Source of the DNA: Xanthobacteraceae bacterium
GTDB taxonomy: Bacteria > Pseudomonadota > Alphaproteobacteria > Rhizobiales > Xanthobacteraceae
NCBI GenBank assembly: GCA_030037185.1
Contig: JASHRR010000783.1
Span: 1 to 17,064 of the forward strand
Direction of reading: 5' to 3'
Length of the DNA stretch: 17,064 nt
The notes below the pieces were generated by a model that made no database searches, was not told the DNA's origin, and saw only the letters and a program-made list of their open reading frames with translations. Both the position numbers and the translations under genes were made by a program. Of the stretch, positions 1 through 7,461 are shown one piece after another (position 1 is the first letter of the stretch; each line of letters begins with the position of its first letter).

Positions 1-312
1 CAGCACCTCATATGGTCGGCGCGCAGCATGGGCGCCCGCGGGCTGCGGATGATTTGGGAGGTGGTGGTGCCGAGCGCCCTGCCGGAACTGCTCAACGGTG
101 TTCGCACCGCGCTCGCGCTCTCGTTCATCCTGCTGGTGAGTTCCGAGCTGATCGTGGCGCAGCAAGGCTTCGGTTATCTGATCGGCTACTTCGGTGCCAA
201 CGGCTCCTACGAGGCGATGTTTGCGGTGGTGCTGACAGTGGCAATGATCGGTTTTTTGGCGGATCGCATTTTTCAGGCCGTCATGGAGCGGGCGCTACGG
301 TGGCGAGAGTGA
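1..312 (+). CDS. ABC transporter permease, NitT/TauT (SsuC/TauC) type, 3' end only
   Basis: C-terminal part of an inner-membrane permease of an ABC importer of the nitrate/sulfonate/taurine class; the reading frame is open from base 1, so the 5' part lies outside the window. Visible are the cytoplasmic EAA loop near the start (SARSMGARGLRMIWEVVVP, with the conserved Gly and the closing V-P), which docks on the ATP-binding subunit, then two hydrophobic segments (about residues 45-62 and 76-93 of the visible 103). The protein ends in a short basic tail. The next permease begins inside this gene's last codons, so the two are translated together and probably form a heterodimeric channel. The ATP-binding gene is not in view. 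The family call is firm; the substrate cannot be told. Confidence 0.9.
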   Translation, partial: QHLIWSARSMGARGLRMIWEVVVPSALPELLNGVRTALALSFILLVSSELIVAQQGFGYLIGYFGANGSYEAMFAVVLTVAMIGFLADRIFQAVMERALRWRE

Positions 313-1091
313 CGGACACGATCGGCCGCCGCCTCGCCTGGGGCGTGACGCGCCTCGCGCCGATTGCAGTATTGCTTGCGGCGTGGGAAATATTTGCCCG
401 CAGCGGAGCCGTCACGCCGTTCATGCTGCCCGCCCCGAGCGCGGTGGCGGAGCGCATCTACGAGGACGCACTCACCGCAGACCTGTTCGTCAATATAGGG
501 GTCACCCTCTATCGCGCTCTCATGGGCTTTGCCATCGCCGCGGTCAGCGGTGTGGTATTGGGCGCCGCGATGGCGCGCAACGCGGCGGCGCGCTGGTTCT
601 TCGATCCCGTCATTTCGGTCGGCTTTCCGATGCCGAAGATCGCATTTCTGCCGGTGATCATTCTGTGGCTCGGACTCTACGATGTCTCCAAGATCACGAT
701 GGTGGTGCTCGACGCCATTTTCCCGGTGGTGACCGCGACCGTCGCTGGCATCGCGGGCGTCGAGAAGGAACTTGTCTGGTCGGCCCGCAATATGGGCGCA
801 AAGGACCACCAGCTGCTCTGGCAAATCCTGCTGCCGGCCGCCCTGCCGCCGATTCTCACCGGACTGCAGGTCGCGCTGCCGATCGCGCTCATCGTGGTGG
901 TGGTGACCGAGATGCAGATGGGCGGCTACGGCCTCGGCGGCGCCATGATGCAGGCCTCCCGCTTCGCGAACTCGCGCGGCGTGTTCGCCGGCATTGTCGA
1001 GATCGCGATCGTCGGCTATGCGCTTGTTGCCGCGATGGCCTGGCTACGGCGGCGGTTGCTGGCGTGGCATCAGGAGGCGCGGGAACAGTGA
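300..1091 (+). CDS. ABC transporter permease, NitT/TauT (SsuC/TauC) type
   Basis: Complete inner-membrane permease of about 263 residues, a normal length for the BPD_transp_1 family. It has an N-terminal hydrophobic segment (LAPIAVLLAAWEIFA), a periplasmic stretch with the LPAPSAV pattern common in SsuC/TauC permeases, further membrane segments, and an EAA loop near residues 161-186 (SARNMGAKDHQLLWQILLP). The start is a GTG at 300 with GGAG at 285-288 upstream. A second GTG at 309 overlaps the stop of the previous gene as GTGA and is equally possible, giving 260 residues. Either way it is translationally coupled to the upstream permease. The binding protein 332 bases downstream is a likely partner. 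Substrate unknown; sulfonates, nitrate, pyrimidine precursors or aromatic acids are all known for this class. Confidence 0.9.
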   Translation: MARVTDTIGRRLAWGVTRLAPIAVLLAAWEIFARSGAVTPFMLPAPSAVAERIYEDALTADLFVNIGVTLYRALMGFAIAAVSGVVLGAAMARNAAARWFFDPVISVGFPMPKIAFLPVIILWLGLYDVSKITMVVLDAIFPVVTATVAGIAGVEKELVWSARNMGAKDHQLLWQILLPAALPPILTGLQVALPIALIVVVVTEMQMGGYGLGGAMMQASRFANSRGVFAGIVEIAIVGYALVAAMAWLRRRLLAWHQEAREQ

Positions 1092-1423
1092 TTTACGCCG
1101 ACTGGCTCTGAACTGAAATCATTGCCGTCATAGCGAGCGGATATCAAAACACTATCGATCGCTTAGCCGGCCGGATCGGCGATTTCGACGCCATCGGCGC
1201 CGCGAAACTTTTTTGCGTTTTCGGGCACCGATTGTACGCTCTGGACATTAGCCGATGCGGGGAGGCTCGCCACGACTTTGCCCGAGACACGCAAAGGGGA
1301 TCTTGGTGCGTAGCTCCTGCGCCGGGACGTTTTCCCGCATCCACCATCCGCTTGCCAACCACCCGCTTTCGCGGGACAAATGCATCCACGCGCCTGCACG
1401 GCAAGCGCATTCGGGAGGAGATC
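1092..1423. other. 332-base spacer between permease and binding-protein genes
   Basis: No convincing gene. It contains the ribosome-binding site of the following gene (GGGAGGAG at 1413-1420) and a small hairpin CCCGC-TTTC-GCGGG at 1362-1375. On the minus strand a frame closing at 1163-1165 ends in a protein-like stretch (SVPENAKKFRGADGVEIADP), which could be the worn 3' end of a lost gene; I do not recognise it. No clear -35/-10 pair was found, although a promoter for the binding-protein operon would be expected here. Confidence 0.4.
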
Positions 1424-2446
1424 ATGCGTCTCGCACGCACAGGACTGGCTAGCGCAGTTGCCGCGATCCTATGGGGCGCGGCCCTATTCGGCGCCGACGC
1501 TGCCCGCGCCGCCGATCCTGTCAAAATCCGCCTGTCCTACGTGGTTCCGATTGCGAATTGGGCCTCCATGCTGGTGGAGAAAAAGGATCTCGCAAAGCAT
1601 CTCGGCAAATCCTACCAGCTGGAAATTACCCGTTTCGCCGGCACCCCGCCGATGATCACGGCGCTGGCGGCAGGCGAGCTTGAGATCGCCGATCTCACCT
1701 ACCCGACGCTGCCGATCGCCATCGAGAATGCCGGTATGGACGATTTGCGGGTGATTGCCGATGAGTTCCAGGACGGCAATGCGGGTTTCTACAGCAACGA
1801 GTTCATGGTGCTGGCGGACGGCCCGATCAGACGGGTCGAGGACCTCAAGGGCAAGGCCGTCGCCACCAACGCGGCCGGCAGCGCGGTGGATATCGCCATG
1901 CGGGCCATGCTGCGCAGACACGGGCTTGAGAACAGGCGCGACTACACCATCCTCGAGGCGCCGTTCCCGACCATGCGAGCCATGCTCGCTGAGAAGAAGG
2001 TCGATCTGGTGCCGGCCGTGCTGCCGTTCTCGCTCGATCCGCAGTTGCGCAAAGTCGGCCGGACGTTGTTCGATACCAAGGATGCGGTCGGGGTTTCGCA
2101 GTTCTCCATGTGGATCGCCCGCAAAAGCTTCATCGAGAAGAACCGCGCCGCCCTCACCGATATGATGGAAGACTCGCTGCGCATCGTGCGGTGGTACCTT
2201 GACCCCTCAAACCACCGGGAAGCGATGGAAATCTGCGCCCGCATCACCAAGCAGCCGGCCGAGCGGTTCGACTGGGTTTTCACCGACAAGGACAATTATC
2301 GCGACAACAACATGATGCCGGATCTCGCTGCCCTGCAGCGCAATGTCGATCTCACCCGCGATCTCGGGTTCATCAAGGCGAGCTTCGACGTCAACAAATT
2401 TGCTGATCTCAGCGTCGTAAAGGACGCGGCCAAGCGCCTGCAATAG
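1424..2446 (+). CDS. ABC transporter substrate-binding protein, NMT1/SsuA-like
   Basis: Periplasmic solute-binding protein of 340 residues of the NMT1/THI5-SsuA type, which delivers small organic molecules to NitT/TauT permeases. The N-terminus is a clear Sec signal: basic MRLAR, a hydrophobic core to about residue 24, and an ARA cleavage site at 27-29 just before ADPVKIRLSYV. The conserved pattern of the family follows: ITALAAGELEIADL (the on/off 'number of copies' loop, about 79-92), VEDLKGKAVATNAAGSA (138-154) and MLAEKKVDLVPAVLPF (187-202). The ATG at 1424 is chosen over upstream in-frame starts because it follows GGGAGGAG at 1413-1420 and gives the intact signal peptide. It is followed after 29 bases by the TctC-like gene. 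Probably works with the two permeases upstream. Confidence 0.88.
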   Translation: MRLARTGLASAVAAILWGAALFGADAARAADPVKIRLSYVVPIANWASMLVEKKDLAKHLGKSYQLEITRFAGTPPMITALAAGELEIADLTYPTLPIAIENAGMDDLRVIADEFQDGNAGFYSNEFMVLADGPIRRVEDLKGKAVATNAAGSAVDIAMRAMLRRHGLENRRDYTILEAPFPTMRAMLAEKKVDLVPAVLPFSLDPQLRKVGRTLFDTKDAVGVSQFSMWIARKSFIEKNRAALTDMMEDSLRIVRWYLDPSNHREAMEICARITKQPAERFDWVFTDKDNYRDNNMMPDLAALQRNVDLTRDLGFIKASFDVNKFADLSVVKDAAKRLQ

Positions 2447-2475
2447 GGCTTGAAAAACGCGGCAAAGGGAACACC

Positions 2476-3504
2476 ATGAGGCGAGGGCGGACCGCTGTTT
2501 TGACGCTCGCGTTGGCGGCGATTGTCGTTGGCGGGTTCATCCGCCCCCTGCTCGCCCAAAGCGCCGCCGATTTTTATCGCGGCCGCAGCATCACTGTGGT
2601 GATCGGCTTCTCGGCCGGCGGCGGCTACGATCTCTACGCCCGGCTGCTCGCGCGGCATCTGGGCCGGCACATTCCGGGGCAGCCCAGTATCGTTCCGCAA
2701 AACCGCGAAGGGGCGGGCAGCGAGCGCGCCATCCTCTATCTCTATAATGCGGCTCCGAAGGACGGCACTGTGATCGGCACTTTTTCGCGCAGCATGGCGG
2801 TAGCGCCGCTGCTCGCCAATGCCCCGTTCAACGCTACCAAGTTGTCCTGGCTCGGCAGCATTTCCTCGGACGTGAGCGTCTGCATGATGTGGCATACATC
2901 GTCGATCACGACGTTTGACGACATGCTCATGAAGCCGTTTACGGTTGGCGGCCTCGCCAAGGACGCTGATCCCGACATCTTCGCGATGGTGTTGCGCAAC
3001 ATGTTCGGCGCCAAGCTCAAGCTTGTCAGCGGCTATCCGGGCACCAACGACGGCACGCTCGCCATGGAACGCGGCGAGGTCGACGGCATGTGCGGCATCT
3101 CCTGGAGCACCGCGAAGGCCCGGCATGCCGACTGGCTGAAGACCGGACAGGTGCAGCTGCCGGTGCAGTTCGGGCTGCGCAAGGAACCGGACATTGCCAA
3201 TATTCCGGCGGTGACCGACCTCGCCAAGGGCGAGGAGCAAGCCCGGATGCTCCGCCTCATCCTGGCCGGGCAGGGCATGGCGCGCCCCTATGCGGCTCCG
3301 CCCGGCATCCCGGACGACCGCCGCCGCGCACTGATTGCCGCCTTCGATGCCACAATGAAGGACCCGGAGTTTCTTGCCGACGCCGAGAAATTGCAAGCGG
3401 AGGTGAGCCCGGTGTCAGCCGGTGAAATCGACAGGCTGCTCGCCGATGTCTACGCCACCCCCAAAGACATTATCCTCAAAGCCGCCAAGGCGATCGTGAA
3501 TTGA
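2476..3504 (+). CDS. TctC/Bug-family extracytoplasmic binding protein (tripartite tricarboxylate transporter type)
   Basis: Periplasmic binding protein of 342 residues resembling TctC/Bug receptors, the solute-catching part of tripartite tricarboxylate transporters. It has a signal peptide (MRRGRTAVLTLALAAIVVGG, probable cleavage near LLA-QS at 25-27), then the family opening FYRGRSITVVIGFSAGGGYDLYARLLARHL (written here only by position, 33-62, key part GFSAGGGYD at 44-52), a PSIVPQNREGAGS stretch at 70-82 equivalent to the usual 'vvvNkpGAgg', and PAAPPGIPDDRR-like spacing near the C-terminus (YAAPPGIPDDRR). The ribosome-binding site AAGGGA at 2465-2470 supports ATG 2476. No TctA or TctB membrane gene is present, so it is an orphan receptor, common in proteobacteria that carry many Bug proteins. 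The tight linkage to the molybdenum hydroxylase suggests that the ligand may be related to that enzyme's substrate. Confidence 0.85.
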   Translation: MRRGRTAVLTLALAAIVVGGFIRPLLAQSAADFYRGRSITVVIGFSAGGGYDLYARLLARHLGRHIPGQPSIVPQNREGAGSERAILYLYNAAPKDGTVIGTFSRSMAVAPLLANAPFNATKLSWLGSISSDVSVCMMWHTSSITTFDDMLMKPFTVGGLAKDADPDIFAMVLRNMFGAKLKLVSGYPGTNDGTLAMERGEVDGMCGISWSTAKARHADWLKTGQVQLPVQFGLRKEPDIANIPAVTDLAKGEEQARMLRLILAGQGMARPYAAPPGIPDDRRRALIAAFDATMKDPEFLADAEKLQAEVSPVSAGEIDRLLADVYATPKDIILKAAKAIVN

Positions 3505-3505
3505 G

Positions 3506-5842
3506 ATGATCGGTTCGCGCCTGCCGCGTCTGGAAGACCACGCGCTGCTGACCGGACGCGGCCAGTTCGTCGATGACGTGGCGATTGCACAGGCGCTCCA
3601 CGCCGCCTTCGTTCGCAGCCCGCATCCCCATGCCCTCATCCTCGCCGTCCGCACGGCCGCGGCGCTGGCACTGCCGGGCGCCTTCGCCGTGCTCACGCTC
3701 GACGATCTCGCGCCCATCATGGCGAGGCGGCGGATGGTGCGGACATCGAATTCCGGCACGCGGCTCGACCGCTGCTGGGCCTTCGCGCTCGCCGATGGTG
3801 AAGTGTCCTATGTGGGGGAGCCGGTGGCGATCGTGCTGGCGGCCGACCGGTATGTGGCGGAGGATGCCGCCGGGCTGGTCGAGGTCGACTACGAGGTGCT
3901 CCCGTCCGCCGGCGATTGCCGGGAGGCCGCGCTGGCCGAGGCCGCGCCGGTGCGGCGCGAGGTTTCGTCCAATGTGATCTCCTCATACCGGCTCGGCTAC
4001 GGCGACGTCGATGCCGCGTTCGCGAATGCCGCCCATATTTCTGGCGCGAGCTTTTGGCCACATCGCGGTGCGGCACATTCGATCGAAGGTCGCGGCATCG
4101 CGGTAGAATACCGCCGGGCGGACGGCTCGCTGATCGTGTATGCCTCGACCCAGAAGGCCCATGATCTCTTCAATACGCTCGCTTCGTCAGTCGGCATCGA
4201 TGAGAACCGGTTGCGCGTTGCGACGCCCGATGTCGGCGGCGGCTTCGGTCCGAAGCTTTGCGTCTACGCCGAGGACGTCGCCGTAACGGCGTCCGCCAAG
4301 CTCACCGGCCGCGCGGTGAAATGGATCGAGGATCGCCGCGAGCATTTCCTCGGCGCGGTTCAGGAAAGAGACCAGCATTGGTCCATGGAGATTGCGCTCG
4401 ACGCCACTGGCCGCATTCTCGGGCTGCGCGGCCGCCTGCTGCACGACCTCGGCGCTTACGCGCTGCAAGACGTGAATCTGCCTTACAACTCGGCGTCCAC
4501 TGTGACCGGGCCTTATGCGATCCCGGCATTCGCCATGGAGGTCGCGGTCACGTTGACCAACAAGGTGCCGGTGTCGTCGGTGCGCGGCGCCGGCTATCCG
4601 CAGGCCTCGTTCGTGATGGAGCGGCTGATGGATATCGCGGCACGCGAACTCGGACTCGATCGCGCCGATCTGCGGCGGCGCAATCTGATCCCGGCCGCCA
4701 AGATGCCCTACACAAAGCCGCTCAAGACCCGAGCCGGTGCAACCATCGTCTATGACAGCGGCGATTATCCCGCCTGCCAGGCGGCGGTCGAGGCCGCCGT
4801 CGGTTGGGATGCATTCGCCACCCGGCAGGCAGCCGCGCGGGCGCAGGGCCGTTTGATCGGGCTCGGGCTTGCGCACGCCATGAAGGGTACGGGGCGCGGC
4901 CCGTTCGAATCCGGCGTGGTGCGCATTTCGCCGTCGGGACGCATTTCCGTCTACACGGGCGCCGCGGCAATGGGGCAGGGGCTCAAGACCGCGCTCGCCC
5001 AGATCTGCGCGAGCGAACTCGGCGTAGCACCCGATGCCGTCCAGGTGATCTCCGGCGACACCGCGACGGTGCCGGTCGGGCTTGGCGGTTTCGCCAGCCG
5101 GCAAACTGTCACGGCCGGTTCCTCCGTCCTGCTCGCCACCCGGGCCGTCGCCCGCAAGGCCAGAAAGCTCGCGAGCCAGCTGCTGGAGGTCGCTGAGGAG
5201 GATCTTGAGCTTGCCGACGGCCGACTGCGCGTCGCCGGTGCCCACCAACTCAGCGTGCCGCTCGGCGAGCTCGCCCGCATCTTGCAAGGCGCTCCGGGCT
5301 ATGGGTTTCCGCCCGGCATGGAGCCTGGACTGCAGGACTTAAGCTATTTCCGCACCGACGCGCTCGCCTATGCCAATGCGTGCCACGCCGCCGAGGTCGA
5401 GGTGGACGCGGAGACCGGCGAGGTCCGCATCCTGCGCTACGTTGCTCTGCAGGACTCCGGACGGCTGGTCAATCCGCTCATCGTCGACGGCCAGGTCCAC
5501 GGCGGCATCGCGCATGGGGTCGGCAATGCGCTCCTGGAGTGGATGGGATACGACAACGCCGGTCAACCGCTGACGGTGAGTTTCGCCGATTACCTGCTGC
5601 CCACGGCGCCGACCTTTCCGACGTTCGAAACCCGATACCAGGAAACCCCGTCCCCGCTTAATCCGCTCGGCGCCAAAGGCGCCGGGGAGGTCGCCACCAT
5701 CCCGGCGGCCGCAGCGGTGATTTCCGCCATCGAGGATGCGCTGCGGCCTTACGGCGTTCGGATCACGCGATATCCGCTGACGCCAGCGCTGGTGGTCGAG
5801 CTGATAGAGCGCGGGCGTCGGGCCGGCTCGCCGGGCTCATAG
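3506..5842 (+). CDS. Xanthine dehydrogenase-family molybdopterin-binding (large) subunit, CoxL-like
   Basis: Large subunit (778 residues, normal length) of a molybdenum hydroxylase, which inserts an oxygen from water into an aldehyde, N-heterocycle, CO or similar substrate. The N-terminal a/b hammerhead domain (about 1-130, GSRLPRLEDHALLTGRGQFVDD, then FVRSPHPHA) precedes the molybdopterin domains. Cofactor motifs are VGGGFGPK (243-250), the active-site loop SSVRGAGYPQA (357-367, form II-like rather than the AYxCSFR loop of CO dehydrogenase), AMGQGLKT (488-495), GQVHGGIAHG (662-671) and GAKGAGE with the catalytic Glu at 728. The start ATG lies one base after the stop of the TctC-like gene, so translation is coupled. 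The [2Fe-2S] and FAD subunits normally needed for electron transfer are not in the window, either upstream or downstream. Substrate unknown. Confidence 0.9.
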   Translation: MIGSRLPRLEDHALLTGRGQFVDDVAIAQALHAAFVRSPHPHALILAVRTAAALALPGAFAVLTLDDLAPIMARRRMVRTSNSGTRLDRCWAFALADGEVSYVGEPVAIVLAADRYVAEDAAGLVEVDYEVLPSAGDCREAALAEAAPVRREVSSNVISSYRLGYGDVDAAFANAAHISGASFWPHRGAAHSIEGRGIAVEYRRADGSLIVYASTQKAHDLFNTLASSVGIDENRLRVATPDVGGGFGPKLCVYAEDVAVTASAKLTGRAVKWIEDRREHFLGAVQERDQHWSMEIALDATGRILGLRGRLLHDLGAYALQDVNLPYNSASTVTGPYAIPAFAMEVAVTLTNKVPVSSVRGAGYPQASFVMERLMDIAARELGLDRADLRRRNLIPAAKMPYTKPLKTRAGATIVYDSGDYPACQAAVEAAVGWDAFATRQAAARAQGRLIGLGLAHAMKGTGRGPFESGVVRISPSGRISVYTGAAAMGQGLKTALAQICASELGVAPDAVQVISGDTATVPVGLGGFASRQTVTAGSSVLLATRAVARKARKLASQLLEVAEEDLELADGRLRVAGAHQLSVPLGELARILQGAPGYGFPPGMEPGLQDLSYFRTDALAYANACHAAEVEVDAETGEVRILRYVALQDSGRLVNPLIVDGQVHGGIAHGVGNALLEWMGYDNAGQPLTVSFADYLLPTAPTFPTFETRYQETPSPLNPLGAKGAGEVATIPAAAAVISAIEDALRPYGVRITRYPLTPALVVELIERGRRAGSPGS

Positions 5843-5868
5843 CCCGGATGGAGCCAAGCGAAATTCCG
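5831..5868. repeat. Hairpin over the stop codon plus one arm of a 'TAGCCCGGATGGAGC' intergenic repeat
   Basis: CCGGGCT (5831-5837), CAT, AGCCCGG (5841-5847) form a perfect 7-bp stem with a 3-base loop spanning the TAG stop (5840-5842) of the Mo-hydroxylase gene. The stop codon is also the first three bases of TAGCCCGGATGGAGC at 5840-5854, continuing to about 5868. From memory, this text resembles one arm of a palindromic element very common between genes in Bradyrhizobium-like genomes. The expected opposite arm is absent or too eroded to see (a weak CGCATCCATGC follows near 5896-5906). No U-rich tail follows, so a terminator role is uncertain. Confidence 0.5.
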
Positions 5869-5931
5869 GCGGGTTTTGCGATCTCGGTGATCCAGCGCAT
5901 CCATGCAAGCTTTGGGGTTCGAGACAAAGGG

Positions 5932-5944
5932 GCGGGCCGCCCGC
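5932..5944. terminator. Weak GC hairpin between convergent genes
   Basis: GCGGG-CCG-CCCGC is a perfect 5-bp stem in the 119-base spacer where the Mo-hydroxylase gene and idi converge. Its place suits a two-way terminator, but there is no T-run on either side, so this is a guess from position. Confidence 0.2.
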
Positions 5945-5961
5945 ACACCCCCGGTGAAAAA

Positions 5962-6549
5962 TCAGCCGCTCTTCATCCACCCCGCAATGGCGTCGTAGTG
6001 TTCGCGGAAGTAGTGGCGAAGCCAGACGGTGTAGAGCTGCGGCCGGCGCGCCAGATCGTCGGTGAGCGCCTCGAACGGCATCCATTTCCATTCAGCGACT
6101 TCGGCCGGGTCCGGCGCCACCGGCCCCTCATAGGTGCCGCCGAACGCATGGACGACCTCGTCCTCGATGTAACCATTCGAAACGGCGGCGCGGTATTGGG
6201 TCGTGAACAGCGGCTTGACCTCGCAACGCACGCCCATTTCCTCCGCGAGCCGCCGATGTGCCGCTTGGACCGCCGGTTCGTGCGGCCGCGGGTGGCTGCA
6301 GCACGCATTGGTCCACAGCCCGCCGGAATGGTATTTTTCGGCATTGCGGCGATGGATGAGCATATTGCCGACCGGGTCACGCACCAATACCGAGAGCGCG
6401 CGATGTTTCAGGCCACGCCGATGCACCTCAATCTTCGGTGCGACTCCCTGCGGGATGTCTTGGGAGTCGACCAGAACGATCTGGTCACAATCGTTCGATT
6501 GCGTAAATCGGTCCAATTTCTTAAGTCCACCTGCTTCAGCCCGTGCCAT
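5962..6549 (-). CDS. idi: Isopentenyl-diphosphate delta-isomerase, type I
   Basis: Cytosolic Nudix-fold enzyme (195 residues) that interconverts isopentenyl and dimethylallyl diphosphate for isoprenoid synthesis. Diagnostic features are VHRRGLKHRALSVLV (42-56, metal His residues), the active-site block LWTNACCSHPRPHE (78-91) with catalytic Cys84 and His86, the Nudix-like AAHRRLAEEMGV (96-107), and YIEDEVVHAF (127-136) containing the acidic pair Glu129/Glu131 that matches the catalytic and metal-binding Glu pair of E. coli Idi. The length is usual. The ATG at 6549 gives about 40 residues before the fold; no strong ribosome-binding site precedes it. It is monocistronic, divergent from the methyltransferase gene and convergent with the Mo-hydroxylase. 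In bacteria using the MEP pathway this enzyme is dispensable but helps carotenoid, quinone or hopanoid supply. Confidence 0.93.
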   Translation of the reverse strand: MARAEAGGLKKLDRFTQSNDCDQIVLVDSQDIPQGVAPKIEVHRRGLKHRALSVLVRDPVGNMLIHRRNAEKYHSGGLWTNACCSHPRPHEPAVQAAHRRLAEEMGVRCEVKPLFTTQYRAAVSNGYIEDEVVHAFGGTYEGPVAPDPAEVAEWKWMPFEALTDDLARRPQLYTVWLRHYFREHYDAIAGWMKSG

Positions 6550-6590
6550 TTAAGCATGGCATTGCTGCCAATGAACAGCAGATGAACACC

Positions 6591-6623
6591 TTGTATTGTC
6601 CACCCGGCCGGAGGTGGTTAATT
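6591..6623. promoter_or_regulatory. Candidate overlapping divergent promoters with a central palindrome
   Basis: Between idi (minus) and the methyltransferase gene (plus). Rightward: TTGTCC (6596-6601), 16 bases, TTAATT (6618-6623). Leftward on the other strand: TTAACC, 17 bases, CAATAC, covering the same bases. Between them CCACC (6600-6604) and GGTGG (6613-6617) make an 18-base inverted repeat that could be an operator. All of this is pattern-matching on loose consensus and is unproven. Confidence 0.25.
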
Positions 6624-6660
6624 TCGCGAATGGGTTGCGGCAAAGGGCGAAAGGGTTGTG

Positions 6661-7461
6661 ATGGAACTGAAATCGAAATCGCTTGTCCAGGAACGGTTTG
6701 GGACGTTTGCGGCGACATATGCCACCAGCCGGCCCCACGCGAAGGGTAGCAGCCTGCTCCGGCTCGTCGAGCTGGTTGCGGCGCAGTCCGGCTGGATTGG
6801 ACTCGATATCGCGACCGGCGCCGGCCATGTGGCGCTGGCGTTCGCTGCGCGCCTCGCCCACATGGTGGCTTCCGACCTGACGCCGCAGATGCTCGCGGTG
6901 GCGCGGGGGCTCGCCCGCGAACGCCGGATCGCCAACATGTCTTTCGCCGACATGCACGCCGAGGCGCTGCCGTTCGCGGATGCCACCTTCGATCTCGTGA
7001 CCTGCCGGATCGCGCCTCACCATTTCGACGACGTTGGCGGATTCGTCGCCGAATCCGCCCGTGTGCTCCGACCGGGCGGCGTGTTCGGACTGGTCGACAA
7101 TATCTCGCCAGACACCAGCATGATGGCGGGCGATGTCAGGGCGCTCGCTGCCGCCGCGAGCGACTACAACGCCTTCGAAAAGCTTCGTGACCCGAGCCAT
7201 GTGCGCTGTCTGACCATGACCGAGTGGCGCGACGTGGTGGCGCGGGCCGGACTCAAGGAACGTCATGTTGAGCTTCTTGACAAGCCCATGGTGTTTGGCC
7301 CGTGGGTTGATCAGCAGAATGTCGGGGACACCGCCAAACGCGAGCTGATGTCGATGCTGCGCAACGGTTCGGACGCCTTTCGGGCGTTTGCGCGCCCGCG
7401 GGAGAACAACGGCGATTTGGATTTTGTCCTCACCGAGGCGGTGATTATTGCGGTAAAATAA
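6661..7461 (+). CDS. Class I SAM-dependent methyltransferase (UbiE-like, Methyltransf_11)
   Basis: Cytosolic Rossmann-fold methyltransferase of 266 residues. Motif I is LDIATGAGHVAL (48-59), the SAM ribose-binding acid is in ASDLTPQML (70-78), motif II/III elements are ADMHAEALPFADATFDLVTCRIAPHHF (by position 96-122; the APHHF end is typical of UbiE-like enzymes) and RVLRPGGVF (134-142). The C-terminal lid region (about 155-266) would set the acceptor, which cannot be inferred. The ATG at 6661 is preferred to the GTG at 6658 because GAAAGGG at 6649-6655 then lies five bases upstream. It is a single gene, divergent from idi; whether the two share a role in isoprenoid or quinone metabolism is open. 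Confidence 0.85.
   Translation: MELKSKSLVQERFGTFAATYATSRPHAKGSSLLRLVELVAAQSGWIGLDIATGAGHVALAFAARLAHMVASDLTPQMLAVARGLARERRIANMSFADMHAEALPFADATFDLVTCRIAPHHFDDVGGFVAESARVLRPGGVFGLVDNISPDTSMMAGDVRALAAAASDYNAFEKLRDPSHVRCLTMTEWRDVVARAGLKERHVELLDKPMVFGPWVDQQNVGDTAKRELMSMLRNGSDAFRAFARPRENNGDLDFVLTEAVIIAVK

Noticed and set aside
2296..3396. A 366-codon minus-strand frame opposite the TctC-like gene
   Set aside because: Antisense shadow with His/Arg/Gly excess; the plus-strand gene has signal peptide, family motifs and a ribosome-binding site.
3506..5842. Carbon monoxide dehydrogenase (true CoxL)
   Set aside because: The AYxCSFR active-site loop of form I is absent (VRGAGYP instead) and coxM/coxS are missing, so only the family is called.
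5848..6585. A 245-codon plus-strand frame opposite idi
   Set aside because: It is the antisense of idi and the repeat before it; idi has all catalytic residues.
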